DNA from: Caulobacter sp. 73W
Lineage (GTDB): Bacteria > Pseudomonadota > Alphaproteobacteria > Caulobacterales > Caulobacteraceae
NCBI RefSeq assembly: GCF_041021955.1
Contig: NZ_CP158375.1
Location: 2,108,001-2,172,000 of the forward strand
Length of the DNA: 64,000 nucleotides
Direction: 5' to 3'
The notes under the pieces were generated by a model, which saw only the letters and a list, made by a program, of their open reading frames with translations, was not told the DNA's origin and ran no database searches. This document shows, in pieces, positions 9,198 to 17,547 of this stretch; within the stretch, counting starts at the first letter, position 1, and every line of letters begins with the position of its first letter. Made by a program: the position numbers and the translations under genes.

Positions 9198-9724
9198 ATG
9201 GTTCTAAGTGTGTTCTCACCGGCAAAGACAGCAATTTGCGCGTCATTGCTGTCTATGGCGGCCTGCGACGGCGGCGCGACCGCCACCCCCACGAGCTAAG
9301 AAACGACGGCCTCGGCGGCCCCGACCAGTTTTGATCGGACCGACGCCCGTGAGGCTCCCGTGCCGCAGCTGGACGGCAAGCCGATCTGGAGCGCCAGCCG
9401 AGGCTACACCGCCGAGGAGAACGTCCAGCGGTCCTTCGAGCGCAACGGCGAGGGTTTCGGCGCCAGGAGCCCGGAGGACTTCGCCCGCCTGGCCCGCGAC
9501 TTCGTGGAAAGCCCGCCCAACGGGCCCGAGGCCCTGAAGCAGCCAAATGTCGACGTGCTGATCTACGATGCGCAAGACAGCATCTTCGCCGTGTCGAGCA
9601 AGGACGGCGCGCCCCGCACCATGGTCAGGCCGCGCGAGGGTGAAGCCTATTGGCCGAGCAGAAGACCAAGGAGACCGAGCGCTCAACCCGCCTGGCCCGC
9701 CGCGAGCGCGGACAGGCGGAGTAG
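9198..9724 (+). pseudogene. broken lipoprotein gene downstream of two LexA boxes
   Basis: I do not recognise the family. Reading from ATG 9198 gives a lipoprotein signal (hydrophobic AICASLLSMAA then Cys, lipobox MAAC) for 33 residues, then an in-frame TAA at 9297-9299. The same frame resumes at once with normal codon use for about 118 residues (from ETTASAAPTSFDRTDARE to PREGEAYW), including IYDAQDSIFAVSSKDGAPRT. At about 9653 the frame needs a one-base shift to continue as AEQKTKETERSTRLARRERG, ending at TAG 9722-9724 inside the convergent ubiB 3' end. The simplest reading is one roughly 175-residue lipoprotein gene with a nonsense mutation and a frameshift. A start at GTG 9360 for the central part alone cannot be excluded. 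Confidence 0.6.
9201..9215 (+). promoter_or_regulatory. LexA (SOS) box 2
   Basis: GTTC-TAAGTGT-GTTC, a second exact GTTC-N7-GTTC match, centred 55 bp from box 1 (about five helical turns). It overlaps codons 2-6 of the proposed lipoprotein reading frame, so it could act as a roadblock or hold a looped LexA complex with box 1. Confidence 0.6.
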
Positions 9725-11224
9725 CTGGAACATCATCGCCAGAAGGAAGGCGACCCCCGCGGTCGCCGCCCCGACGGCGAACCACACCAGGGGCGGAGCG
9801 CCCTTCTGCGTCTCGACCACCACCGCCGTCTGGCCGCCCTCGGCCAGGCGGCGCAGGGAGCGCATGGCCGACAGGGCGTCCTCGACGAAGTCGCGCACCT
9901 TGGCGGCGGGCGACAACTCGCGGGTGATCCAGCGGCGCACCACCGGGTCGGCGGCGGCCCACAGGTCGTGCGTGGGATCCAGGCGGCGGGCGACGCCCTC
10001 CACCGTGACCATGGTCTTTTGCAGCAGGACCAGTTCGGGGCGCAGGCGCATGTCGAACAGGGCGGTGATCTCGAACAGCTGGGCCAGCAGGCGTCCCATG
10101 GACACCTCGTTGGCCGGGCGGCCGAACACCGCCTCGCCCACGGCGCGCAGGGCCTGGGCGAAGGCGTTCACGTCGTGGGTCATCGGCACGTAGCCGGCGT
10201 CGAAATGGACTTGGGCGACACGGACATAGTCGCGCTGCAGGAAGCCGTAGAGGATCTCGGCCAGATAGCGACGCTCGGCGGGACCCAGGCGGCCGACGAT
10301 GCCGAAGTCCACCGCCGTCAGGGTCGAGGGCGCGGCGACGAACAGGTTCCCCTCGTGCAGGTCGGCGTGGAAAACGCCGTGGTCGAGCGCCTGGGACAGG
10401 AAGGCGCGGATCAGATTGTCGGCCAGGAGCGAACGGTCCAGGCCCGGCTGCTCCAGCGCGGCGGCCTCGGACAGGGACACGCCCTGGGCCCACTCCAGGG
10501 TCAGGGCGCGCTTGCCCACGCCGTCCCAGACCACCGCCGGGGCGCGCATATAGCCGTCGCGGTTCATCACCTCGCCCAGCTCGGCGGCGGCGGCGGCTTC
10601 CAGCCGCAGGTCGAGTTCCAGCACCAGGGAGCGGATGACGGTCTCGACGAACAGGACAGGCTCCAGGCGCTTGGACGCCGGAGCGAAGCGTTCGGCCAGA
10701 TGGGCGGCCATGCGCAGGGCGGCGGACTCATCGGCCACCCGCCGCTCGATCCCCGGGCGCAGGACCTTCACCGCCACCTTGCGGCCGTCCGGCAGGGTCG
10801 CCGGGTGGGCCTGTGCGATGGAGGCCGCAGCGATCGGCGGGTCGAAGCTGGTGAAGGCCTGGGTCACCGGACGGCCGAGGGCGCGCTCGACCTCCGCCCG
10901 TGCGATCGTCATGGGGAAGGGATCGAGACGATCCTTCAGGCGGCCCAGGTCCTCGGCGAACTCCGTCCCGAACATGTCGGCGCGGGTCGACAGGAACTGG
11001 CCGAGCTTGATGGCCACCGGACCCAGCTTTTCCAGGGATCGCGCCAGGCGCTGGCCCGGGCGGCCATACCTGGCGTCCCGGCCGGCGAACAGGCGGATGA
11101 ACTTCGCCAGCGCCTTGAGCGACGGCGGCAGGATCGGGTCCAGCTCGCGCGGGATCAGGGCGTCGGCGCGGGCCAGCGCCCAGCCGGCGGCCAGCAGCCG
11201 GAAGAAAGCGGCGATCTGGCCCAT
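9683..11224 (-). CDS. ubiB: UbiB, ABC1/ADCK-family ATPase-kinase for ubiquinone synthesis
   Basis: UbiB is a membrane-bound atypical kinase-like ATPase needed for ubiquinone biosynthesis. The 513-residue protein has the ADCK signature RSLEKLGPVAIKLGQFLSTR (KxGQ motif), the nucleotide-site Lys in KVAVKVLRPGI, the catalytic-loop region FHADLHEGNLFV and the metal-binding Asp in AVDFGIVGRLG. The C-terminal 30 residues are hydrophobic (LVWFAVGAATAGVAFLLAMM), a membrane anchor. It follows ubiE after 4 bp, so the two Q-biosynthesis genes form an operon. Confidence 0.95.
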   Translation of the reverse strand: MGQIAAFFRLLAAGWALARADALIPRELDPILPPSLKALAKFIRLFAGRDARYGRPGQRLARSLEKLGPVAIKLGQFLSTRADMFGTEFAEDLGRLKDRLDPFPMTIARAEVERALGRPVTQAFTSFDPPIAAASIAQAHPATLPDGRKVAVKVLRPGIERRVADESAALRMAAHLAERFAPASKRLEPVLFVETVIRSLVLELDLRLEAAAAAELGEVMNRDGYMRAPAVVWDGVGKRALTLEWAQGVSLSEAAALEQPGLDRSLLADNLIRAFLSQALDHGVFHADLHEGNLFVAAPSTLTAVDFGIVGRLGPAERRYLAEILYGFLQRDYVRVAQVHFDAGYVPMTHDVNAFAQALRAVGEAVFGRPANEVSMGRLLAQLFEITALFDMRLRPELVLLQKTMVTVEGVARRLDPTHDLWAAADPVVRRWITRELSPAAKVRDFVEDALSAMRSLRRLAEGGQTAVVVETQKGAPPLVWFAVGAATAGVAFLLAMMFQLLRLSALAAGQAG

Positions 11225-11228
11225 GCCC

Positions 11229-11987
11229 CTAGAGCTTCCAGCCCTGGTGCAGCGCGGCGACGCCGCCGATGAAGTTGGTGACGGTCACGCGGCCGAAGCC
11301 GGCGGTCTCCATCATGCCGGCGAAGGTGCGCTGGTCCGGGAAGCGGCGGATGCTCTCCACCAGGTACTGATAGGCGTCGCGGTCCTTAGCGACCCATTCG
11401 CCGACCTGCGGGATCACCTTGAAGGAATAGGCGTCATAGGCCTTCTGCAGCGCCTCGGTGGTCGGGCGCGAGAACTCCAGGCACAGGAAACGGCCGCCCG
11501 GCTTCAGCACGCGACGGGCGTCGCGCAGGGCCGCGTCGATGTCGGTGACGTTGCGGATGCCGAAGCTGATCACATAGGCGTCGGCGAAATTCTCCGGCAG
11601 GGGCAGACGCTGGGCGTCGCCCACGGTCCAGGTCATCTCGGGCTCGGAGCCCTTTTCACGGCCGGCGGCGATCATCTCGGCGTTGTAGTCGACCACGAAC
11701 ACGCGAGCGTCGGCGCCGCCGCGACGTTCCTGGGCGGCGCGGGCCATCTTGGAGAAGCGGCGGGCCATGTCGCCCGTGCCCCCCGCGCAGTCGACGATCA
11801 CCTCGCCCGGCTGGGGATTGAGACGCGCGGCGACCGCGTCCTTCCACAGCCGGTGGACGCCCCCGCTCATCAGGTCGTTCATCAGGTCATAGTTCTTGGC
11901 GACGCGATCAAAGACGCCGCGGACGAGTTTCGGCTTTTCGGCCGGATCGACGTCCTGATATCCGAAGCTGGCGGAGGTCTTGGTCAT
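11229..11987 (-). CDS. ubiE: ubiquinone/menaquinone C-methyltransferase UbiE
   Basis: SAM-dependent C-methyltransferase of ubiquinone synthesis. The 252-residue frame from ATG 11987 begins [19 protein letters not shown], matching the usual UbiE start; the open frame further upstream is disregarded. Motifs: [24 protein letters not shown], the SAM site [13 protein letters not shown], and [14 protein letters not shown] with [11 protein letters not shown], all diagnostic. It is divergent from mutM with 55 bp between them and directly precedes ubiB. Confidence 0.96.
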   Translation of the reverse strand: MTKTSASFGYQDVDPAEKPKLVRGVFDRVAKNYDLMNDLMSGGVHRLWKDAVAARLNPQPGEVIVDCAGGTGDMARRFSKMARAAQERRGGADARVFVVDYNAEMIAAGREKGSEPEMTWTVGDAQRLPLPENFADAYVISFGIRNVTDIDAALRDARRVLKPGGRFLCLEFSRPTTEALQKAYDAYSFKVIPQVGEWVAKDRDAYQYLVESIRRFPDQRTFAGMMETAGFGRVTVTNFIGGVAALHQGWKL

Positions 11988-12042
11988 GGCCGCAGCTTTA
12001 GACCGCCGGGCCGGCCACGTCATCTAGAGAGCAAGGGAATTC

Positions 12043-12906
12043 ATGCCCGAACTGCCCGAAGTGGAGACGGTCCGTCGCGGCCTTGAGCCCGTTCTGGCCG
12101 GCGCGCGGCTGAAACGCGTGCAGGCCAACCGGCCGGACCTGCGCTTTCCCCTGCCCGACGGCTTCGTCCAGCGCCTGACCGGCGCGACGATCCGCGGCGT
12201 CGATCGGCGGGCCAAGTACCTGCTGATGCCCCTGGACCGCGGCGACACCCTGGTGGCCCACCTGGGCATGACCGGCCGGTTCGAGATCGAGGATCACGGC
12301 CGCACCCTGACCCCCGGCGAGTTTGTCGAGACGGTCCATCCGCTACAGAAGCACGCTCACGTGGTCTTCGAGACCGAGGCCGGGGTGAGGATCACCTATT
12401 ACGACCCCCGCCGCTTCGGCTTCATGGACCTGATCCCGACCGACCAGCTGACCCAGCATGCCTTCTTCAGGGGCATGGGGCCCGAGCCCCTCGGCGCCGA
12501 TCTCGACGCCGGGGTGTTGGAAAAGGCGTTCAAGGACCGCAAGCAGGGACCCAAGACCCTGCTGCTGGATCAGCGCATCGTGGCGGGCCTGGGCAATATC
12601 TATGTGTGCGAGGCCCTGAACCGCTCGCGCATCTCGCCGTTCAAGCCGGCGGGCAAGATCGCCCGCAAGCGGCTGCCCCTGCTGGTGGAGACCATCAAGG
12701 ACGTCCTGGCCGAGGCCGTGGAGGCCGGCGGATCCACCCTTAAGGACTTCGCGGCGACCGATGGAGCGCTGGGCTACTTCCAGCATCGCTTCAAGGTCTA
12801 TGACCGGGAGGGCGAGCCGTGCCTTAATAAGGGTTGCGGGGGCGTCATCGACCGGCAGGTGCAGGCGGGACGGTCCACCTTCTATTGTCCCGTGTGCCAG
12901 GTCTGA
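12043..12906 (+). CDS. mutM: formamidopyrimidine-DNA glycosylase (Fpg/MutM)
   Basis: Bifunctional glycosylase/AP lyase that removes 8-oxoguanine and formamidopyrimidines. The 287-residue protein starts MPELPEVETVRRGL, so Pro2 and Glu3 (catalytic nucleophile and acid) are present. The Lys-bearing HLGMTGRF, the HHH-type QRIVAGLGNIYVCEAL helix-two-turn-helix and the C-terminal zinc finger (Cys pair near residue 253, CPVC at 283-286) are all intact. AGGGAATTC-type spacing precedes the ATG. A TraB-family gene begins 3 bp after the stop. Confidence 0.97.
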   Translation: MPELPEVETVRRGLEPVLAGARLKRVQANRPDLRFPLPDGFVQRLTGATIRGVDRRAKYLLMPLDRGDTLVAHLGMTGRFEIEDHGRTLTPGEFVETVHPLQKHAHVVFETEAGVRITYYDPRRFGFMDLIPTDQLTQHAFFRGMGPEPLGADLDAGVLEKAFKDRKQGPKTLLLDQRIVAGLGNIYVCEALNRSRISPFKPAGKIARKRLPLLVETIKDVLAEAVEAGGSTLKDFAATDGALGYFQHRFKVYDREGEPCLNKGCGGVIDRQVQAGRSTFYCPVCQV

Positions 12907-12909
12907 CGC

Positions 12910-13779
12910 TTGATCCGTTCCCTCGTTTCGCTTTCCGCCCTTCTTCTCGCCGCCTGCCTGCCCGTAGGCGCCTCGGCCGAACCGCCCGTCTGGGTCGTCC
13001 GCGACGCGGATTCCGAGATCGTCATCTTCGGATCCATGCACATCCTGCCGGCTGGGGTGGACTGGCGGCCGGACGCCCTGGACGCGGCGCTGGCCAAGGC
13101 GGACGACCTGTGGTTCGAGCTGCCCATGGACGCGGCCTCCCAGGCCGAGGTCGGGCGCGCCGCCCAGGCCAAGGGCTACCTGTCCGCCGGCCAGACCCTG
13201 ACCGACCTGATGGGCCCCAAGGACGGCGCCCGGCTGCGCAAGGTCGCCGACGAACTGGGCCTGCCCATGGCGGTGCTGCAGTACCTGCGCCCCTGGCTGG
13301 CCGAGGTGTCCCTGGCCAACGCCATGTTCATGAAGAGCAGCGCCAGCCGGCAGGAAGGCGTGGAGGCGGTGGTCGAACGCATCGCCCCGGCGTCGGCGAC
13401 CCGCCGGGCCTTCGAGACGCCGGAACAGCAAATCTCGATCCTGGCCGACACCCCGCAGGCGGATCAGATCGCCTCCCTGCGCCAGACCCTTGAGGAGCTG
13501 GAGCAGGGCCCGGGCGCCTATGACGACCTGGTGAGGGCCTGGGCGGCCGGGGATATCCGCGCCCTGGAGGAAGAGGCGTTGGAGCCGATCCGCAAGACCT
13601 CGCCCGTCCTCTATCGCCGCCTGATCATCGAGCGGAACGTCCGCTGGGTGGAGGCGATCAAGGCCCGCATGGCCGGATCGGGCGAGACGGTGATCGTGGT
13701 CGGCGCCGGGCATCTGGTCGGCAAGGACGGCCTGCCCGCCCGTCTGCGGGCGCTAGGATTCAAGGTCGAAGGTCCTTAG
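12910..13779 (+). CDS. exported TraB/GumN-family protein
   Basis: A 289-residue exported protein of the TraB/GumN family, which has a Tiki-like fold; bacterial members have no settled function, and metal-dependent peptidase activity has been suggested from homology. It begins with TTG at 12910 and a signal peptide (IRSLVSLSALLLAACLPVGASA). The two family signatures are visible: an N-terminal GSMHILP (GxxH) near residue 40, and a C-terminal VVGAGHLVGKDGLPARL near residue 265. The small gap after mutM suggests co-transcription. A Cys at the lipobox-like LLAAC makes a lipoprotein possible. Confidence 0.82.
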   Translation: MIRSLVSLSALLLAACLPVGASAEPPVWVVRDADSEIVIFGSMHILPAGVDWRPDALDAALAKADDLWFELPMDAASQAEVGRAAQAKGYLSAGQTLTDLMGPKDGARLRKVADELGLPMAVLQYLRPWLAEVSLANAMFMKSSASRQEGVEAVVERIAPASATRRAFETPEQQISILADTPQADQIASLRQTLEELEQGPGAYDDLVRAWAAGDIRALEEEALEPIRKTSPVLYRRLIIERNVRWVEAIKARMAGSGETVIVVGAGHLVGKDGLPARLRALGFKVEGP

Positions 13780-13812
13780 ACCTCCGTCGTCATAACCATA
13801 AGGAGCGCGCAG

Positions 13813-14589
13813 ATGGCCTATGAGACCCTGATCGTGGAGACCGCCGACGGCGTCACCCTGATCCGCCTGAACCGTCCCGAAGCCCTCAACGCCCTCAACA
13901 CCGCCCTGCTGGCCGACCTGGGCCGGGCCCTGGCCGCCGCCGAGGTCGACGAGGCCGTGGGCTGCGTGGTGCTGACCGGCTCAGCCAAGGCCTTCGCCGC
14001 CGGCGCCGACATCAAGGAGATGGCCGGCCAGTCCTATGCGGACATGTTCAAGGCCGACTTCTTCACCGCCGGCGCCAACGCCATCGAGCGCTTCCGCAAG
14101 CCGATCATCGCCGCGGTCTCCGGCTACGCCCTGGGCGGCGGCTGCGAGCTGGCCATGATGTGCGACTTCATCATCGCCGCCGACAGCGCCAAGTTCGGCC
14201 AGCCGGAAATCAATCTGGGCGTCGCCCCGGGCATCGGCGGCACCCAGCGCCTGACGCGCCTGGTGGGCAAGTCCAAGGCCATGGACATGATCCTGACCGG
14301 CCGGACGATGGACGCCGAAGAGGCCGAGCGCGCCGGGCTGGTCAGCCGCGTGGTCCCCGCCGACGGCCTGATCGACGAGGTCATGGGCGTGGCGCGCAAG
14401 ATCGCCGCCCAGTCGCCCCTGGCGGTGATGATGAACAAGGAACTGGTCGAAGCGGCGCTGGAGACCACCCTGACCCAGGGCGTGAAGCTGGAGCGGCGGC
14501 TGTTCCACTCCCTCTTCGCCTTCGAGGATCAGAAGGAAGGAATGGGGGCCTTCGTCGAAAAGCGAAAGCCACAGTTCAAAGGCCGCTGA
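13813..14589 (+). CDS. enoyl-CoA hydratase
   Basis: Crotonase-superfamily hydratase of beta-oxidation, 258 residues. Oxyanion-hole motifs are [11 protein letters not shown] (residues about 60-70) and [15 protein letters not shown] (about 105-119). The catalytic glutamates are in [10 protein letters not shown] (Glu near 115) and [17 protein letters not shown] (Glu near 135). AAGLV-like [11 protein letters not shown] and the C-terminal [14 protein letters not shown] are typical of short-chain EchA. AAGGAGCG lies before the ATG. It is followed by the rpsT promoter. Confidence 0.93.
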   Translation: MAYETLIVETADGVTLIRLNRPEALNALNTALLADLGRALAAAEVDEAVGCVVLTGSAKAFAAGADIKEMAGQSYADMFKADFFTAGANAIERFRKPIIAAVSGYALGGGCELAMMCDFIIAADSAKFGQPEINLGVAPGIGGTQRLTRLVGKSKAMDMILTGRTMDAEEAERAGLVSRVVPADGLIDEVMGVARKIAAQSPLAVMMNKELVEAALETTLTQGVKLERRLFHSLFAFEDQKEGMGAFVEKRKPQFKGR

Positions 14590-14595
14590 TGCGCG

Positions 14596-14624
14596 TTGAC
14601 CGGCGCTTGGCCTTCGGCTATATG
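14596..14624 (+). promoter_or_regulatory. predicted housekeeping promoter for rpsT
   Basis: TTGACC at 14596-14601 and TATATG at 14619-14624 are separated by 17 bases, a good sigma-70-type (Caulobacter sigma-73) match. The start of transcription would be near 14631, giving an rpsT leader of about 64 bases. Confidence 0.6.
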
Positions 14625-14694
14625 CGCCGGCTCTGATTTGCCGCGCCCAGGACGTCCGTCTTGAGCGCTTGTCCGTTTGAAGGTTCTAAGCCCT

Positions 14695-14964
14695 ATGGCC
14701 AATAATCCCGGCGCCAAGAAGGCGATCCGCAAGATCGAACGCCGCACCGAAGTGAACAAGGCTCGCCGCTCGCGCGTCCGCACCTTCCTGCGCAAGTTCG
14801 AAGATGCGCTGGCCGCCGGCGACGCCGGCCTGGCCAAGACCGCTTTCGTTGAAGCTCAGTCCGAGCTGATGCGCGCTGTCTCCAAGGGCGTCGTTCACAA
14901 GAACACCGGCTCGCGCAAGGTCTCGCGCCTGGCCGCCCAGCTGAAGAAGCTGGCCGCCGCCTAA
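14695..14964 (+). CDS. rpsT: 30S ribosomal protein S20
   Basis: Small basic protein of 89 residues that binds 16S r[38 protein letters not shown] and [20 protein letters not shown] are diagnostic. The ATG at 14695 is chosen because S20 starts MANN or MANT; six codons upstream are open but not part of the protein. It has its own promoter and an intrinsic terminator at 15009-15044. The position directly before dnaA also occurs in Caulobacter. Confidence 0.97.
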   Translation: MANNPGAKKAIRKIERRTEVNKARRSRVRTFLRKFEDALAAGDAGLAKTAFVEAQSELMRAVSKGVVHKNTGSRKVSRLAAQLKKLAAA

Positions 14965-15008
14965 AGCCTGCGATAGGCGCGTTCAGCGCCTGGTCAAGCT
15001 GTGATCAG

Positions 15009-15044
15009 AAAGCCGGCAGAGCCTGTGGCTCGGCCGGCTTTTTC
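15009..15044 (+). terminator. intrinsic terminator after rpsT
   Basis: AAAGCCGGC and GCCGGCTTT arms, with AGAGCC/GGCTC continuing the stem around a TGT loop, run into TTTTT. It ends the rpsT transcript and insulates dnaA. Confidence 0.8.
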
Positions 15045-15131
15045 ACGTCTGGAATCCGGCGGATGCGACAAAAAAACGGCGTAAGCTTAAGCAGGAAATG
15101 GCCTTCCCCTTGGCGGCTCTGGCCCGCGTCT

Positions 15132-15136
15132 GAGTC
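15132..15136 (+). promoter_or_regulatory. GANTC (CcrM) site upstream of dnaA
   Basis: GAGTC, a target of the cell-cycle methyltransferase CcrM, 37 bp upstream of the predicted dnaA -35 element. In Caulobacter a methylated GANTC near the dnaA promoter is known to stimulate transcription after the region replicates; the parallel here is inference. The rest of 15045-15365 holds the promoter and a leader of about 160 bases but no convincing gene. Confidence 0.5.
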
Positions 15137-15172
15137 AACAGAATTATCGCTACAAATCGGCAAGTTTTCCGT

Positions 15173-15200
15173 TTGACCGGAAGGGGCCGCTGACTACTCT
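15173..15200 (+). promoter_or_regulatory. predicted dnaA promoter
   Basis: TTGACC at 15173-15178 and TACTCT at 15195-15200, 16 bases apart. Transcription would start near 15207, giving a 5' leader of about 159 bases before the dnaA ATG. A leader of similar length is known in Caulobacter crescentus, where it restrains DnaA synthesis under nutrient limitation. Confidence 0.5.
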
Positions 15201-15365
15201 GAGATCCAAGACGACCTTCCATCCCAAGCGGAATGCGAGACGGCGGCGGCGAACCTGCATGCGTTCGGCGGTCGGAGCTCTGCGGCCTATTGGGTGTGAA
15301 CGGACCGCTACGTGGGGGCGCGGCGGACCGTCACTGTGAAGGGCCTGGATTTTGCGGTGGGGCAT

Positions 15366-16823
15366 ATGACCAACAAGGTTTTCTCGAGTTCTGCGGCGAC
15401 GGCTGCGGCGGTTTCCCCCACGGCGGCGTCGGTCGCTGTTTTGTGGGCGAAGACCTCCCAGGCGCTGCAGCGTGAACTCGGCGACGGCAGCTTCAATTCC
15501 TATCTGGCTCACGCCGCCCTGCGCGAGACCGCCGCGGGCGAGCTGGTTCTGGTGACTCCGACGGGCGTGGCTCGCGACTGGGTGCGCCGCAACGCCTGGC
15601 GCCGCATCGGCGAGCTGTGGGCGCTGAGCGACCCGCAGAGCCGTCCGCTCGACCTGAAATCGCGCTCGGAATTCGACGCCGCTTCTCCGGCCCCGGTTCA
15701 AGGCGGCGAGACCGTGATCGAGATCGCCCTGCCGGTGTCAACCGACGCCCCGGCCGTGGCGCCCCTGCCCAGCGCCCGCTCCAAGCAGGCCGGCCTGCAG
15801 GAACGCTTCACCTTCGACACCTTCGTCCCCGGCCCGGCGAACGAATTCGCCCACGCCGTGGCCCGCCGCGTCGCGTCCTGGTCTGACGGCCACTTCAACC
15901 CGGTGGTTTTCCACGGCCCCTACGGCTTCGGCAAAACCCACCTGCTGAACGCCCTGGCCTGGGAGGCCATGCGCACGGCCCCGGAAAAGCGCGTGGTCTA
16001 TCTGACCGCCGAACGCTTCCTTTCGTCTTTCGTCCGCGCCGTGATGGACCGCACCACCGCCGCCTTCAAGGAAGAGCTGCGCGCCGCGGACCTGCTGCTG
16101 ATCGACGACGTCCATTTCGTGGGCGGCAAGCAGTCCACCCAGGAAGAGCTGTTCCACACCCTGACCGCCCTCATGGAAGACGGCCGCCGAGTGGTGTTCA
16201 GCGCCGACCGGCCGCCCAGCGCCCTGACCGAGATCGACGCGCGCCTGCGCAGCCACCTGTCGGCGGGCCTGGTCTGCGGCATCGAGCCGGCCGACCGCAG
16301 CCTTCGCCTGGGCATCCTTGAGCGCAAGCTCGACAGCCTGTCGCGCCAGCAGGGCGTGGTCGCCAAGGCCAAGCCGGAAGTGCTGACCTTCCTGGCCGAC
16401 CGTTTCACCGACAGCGTGCGTGAACTGGAAGGCGCCCTGAACACCCTGGTGGCCCGTCTGGGCGACGGCGTGGCCCGCCTGTCCCTGGATGAAGCCCAGG
16501 CGATCCTGCGTCCGCACCTGCGCGGCGGCGAGAAGCGGATCACCATCGACGACATCCAGAAGGCCACCTCCGAGCATTTCGGCCTCAAGCAGGCGGACCT
16601 GATCTCCGAGCGCCGCACCCGTTCCGTGGCCCGTCCGCGCCAGGCGGCCATGTGGCTGGCCAAGCAACTGACCACCCGCTCGCTGCCGGACATCGGCCGC
16701 CGCTTCGGCGGGCGCGACCACACCACGGTCCTGCACGCCGTCCGCCGCATCGAGGCCCTGCGCGCCGAGGATCCGGCCCTGGCCCGTGACCTGGAGACGA
16801 TCACCCGCAAGCTGCGCGGCTGA
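15366..16823 (+). CDS. dnaA: chromosomal replication initiator DnaA
   Basis: AAA+ initiator that unwinds the origin and, in Caulobacter, also acts as a cell-cycle transcription factor. The start is ATG 15366, preceded by GGTGGGG, giving 485 residues. Domain I (about 1-85) contains ALQRELGDGSFNSYL; a linker follows; domain III (about 155-370) has Walker A GPYGFGKTHLLN, Walker B LLLIDDVHF and the arginine finger region RLRSHLSAG; domain IV ends with the DNA-binding signature GRRFGGRDHTTVLHAVRRIE. The protein is nearly collinear with the Caulobacter protein as I remember it. It lies about 48 kb from the putative origin. Confidence 0.98.
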   Translation: MTNKVFSSSAATAAAVSPTAASVAVLWAKTSQALQRELGDGSFNSYLAHAALRETAAGELVLVTPTGVARDWVRRNAWRRIGELWALSDPQSRPLDLKSRSEFDAASPAPVQGGETVIEIALPVSTDAPAVAPLPSARSKQAGLQERFTFDTFVPGPANEFAHAVARRVASWSDGHFNPVVFHGPYGFGKTHLLNALAWEAMRTAPEKRVVYLTAERFLSSFVRAVMDRTTAAFKEELRAADLLLIDDVHFVGGKQSTQEELFHTLTALMEDGRRVVFSADRPPSALTEIDARLRSHLSAGLVCGIEPADRSLRLGILERKLDSLSRQQGVVAKAKPEVLTFLADRFTDSVRELEGALNTLVARLGDGVARLSLDEAQAILRPHLRGGEKRITIDDIQKATSEHFGLKQADLISERRTRSVARPRQAAMWLAKQLTTRSLPDIGRRFGGRDHTTVLHAVRRIEALRAEDPALARDLETITRKLRG

Positions 16824-16847
16824 TCCTTCAAGATAATCTGGAATTCT

Positions 16848-16882
16848 AGGAGGGCGGGCCGAAGGTTCGCCCTCCTTCGTTT
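16848..16882 (+). terminator. intrinsic terminator after dnaA
   Basis: AGGAGGGCG and CGCCCTCCT form a perfect 9-bp stem, followed by TCGTTT. It lies between dnaA and the convergent alkB stop and may serve both strands. Confidence 0.65.
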
Positions 16883-16896
16883 AAGCGCGGCTCGTC

Positions 16897-17505
16897 TCAG
16901 ACCGGCCGGGCGCGCCTGAGGGTCAGGTTGATGCGCCCGCCGCCTGGGATCAGGGTGGACGAGCCCTCGATCACCCGATCCACCCCGTGGAAGAACAGGC
17001 GCGCCTCACCGGCCAGCAGGCAGACGTCGCCTGAAGCCAGCTTCATAGACCGCGTGGGATCGCTGCGTCTTGCCCCGCCGAGGCGGAACATCGCCGTGTC
17101 GCCCAAGGACACCGACAGCACCGGAAACCGCATGTCCGCCTCGTCCCGATCCTGGTGCAGGCTCATCCGGGCGCCGTCGCGGTACAGATTGACCAGACAG
17201 GCGTCCGGCGGGACCTCGCCGTCGGCCAGCTCGGCCCACAGATCGAGTAGAACTTGCGGCATCACGGGCCACGGAGCGCCCGAAACCGGGTGGGCCGCCT
17301 GATAGCGGTAACCGCCGGCCTGATCGGTCACCCAGCCCAGGGGTCCCATGTTGCTCATCTGAACGCTCATCGCCTTGCCGCCGGGCGTGACCGGTCGGTA
17401 TAGCGGCGCGGTCTCCAGAGCCGAAAGCACTTGCGCCACAAGGGCTTCCTGCGCCGCGCGATCCAGGCGGGCGGGGTGGAATCCGAAACCGGAGGGCTCC
17501 TGCAT
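16897..17505 (-). CDS. alkB: alkylated DNA demethylase AlkB
   Basis: Fe(II)/2-oxoglutarate dioxygenase that reverses 1-methyladenine and 3-methylcytosine lesions. The 202-residue protein has the iron ligands in LHQDRDE (HxD, near residue 130) and the distal His in LFFHGVDRV (near 170), plus the 2-oxoglutarate Arg motif RINLTLRRA at the C-terminus. NLYRDGARMSLHQD is a family signature. It is convergent with dnaA and divergent from dnaK. An 8-bp inverted repeat (17519-17543) lies 13 bases upstream of its start. No adjacent ada partner: the Ada-like gene is 30 kb away. Confidence 0.95.
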   Translation of the reverse strand: MQEPSGFGFHPARLDRAAQEALVAQVLSALETAPLYRPVTPGGKAMSVQMSNMGPLGWVTDQAGGYRYQAAHPVSGAPWPVMPQVLLDLWAELADGEVPPDACLVNLYRDGARMSLHQDRDEADMRFPVLSVSLGDTAMFRLGGARRSDPTRSMKLASGDVCLLAGEARLFFHGVDRVIEGSSTLIPGGGRINLTLRRARPV

Positions 17506-17518
17506 GACCGTTTCCCTT

Positions 17519-17543
17519 AAGTCCCTGCGATCAAAAGGGACTT
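17519..17543. promoter_or_regulatory. inverted repeat between alkB and dnaK
   Basis: AAGTCCCT (17519-17526) and AGGGACTT (17536-17543) form a perfect 8-bp inverted repeat with a 9-base spacer. It sits just upstream of alkB and touches the upstream side of the dnaK heat-shock promoter. It could be an operator for alkB or an RNA hairpin; nothing more can be said. Confidence 0.3.
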
Positions 17544-17547
17544 TCCC

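Noticed and set aside
9116..9334. 72-codon open frame across the LexA boxes
   Set aside because: No ribosome site, Arg-rich composition, and it overlaps the better-supported lipoprotein frame and both operators.
11988..12023. Upstream extension of ubiE to 12023
   Set aside because: The added residues ([12 protein letters not shown]) are not family-like; ATG 11987 gives the standard UbiE start.
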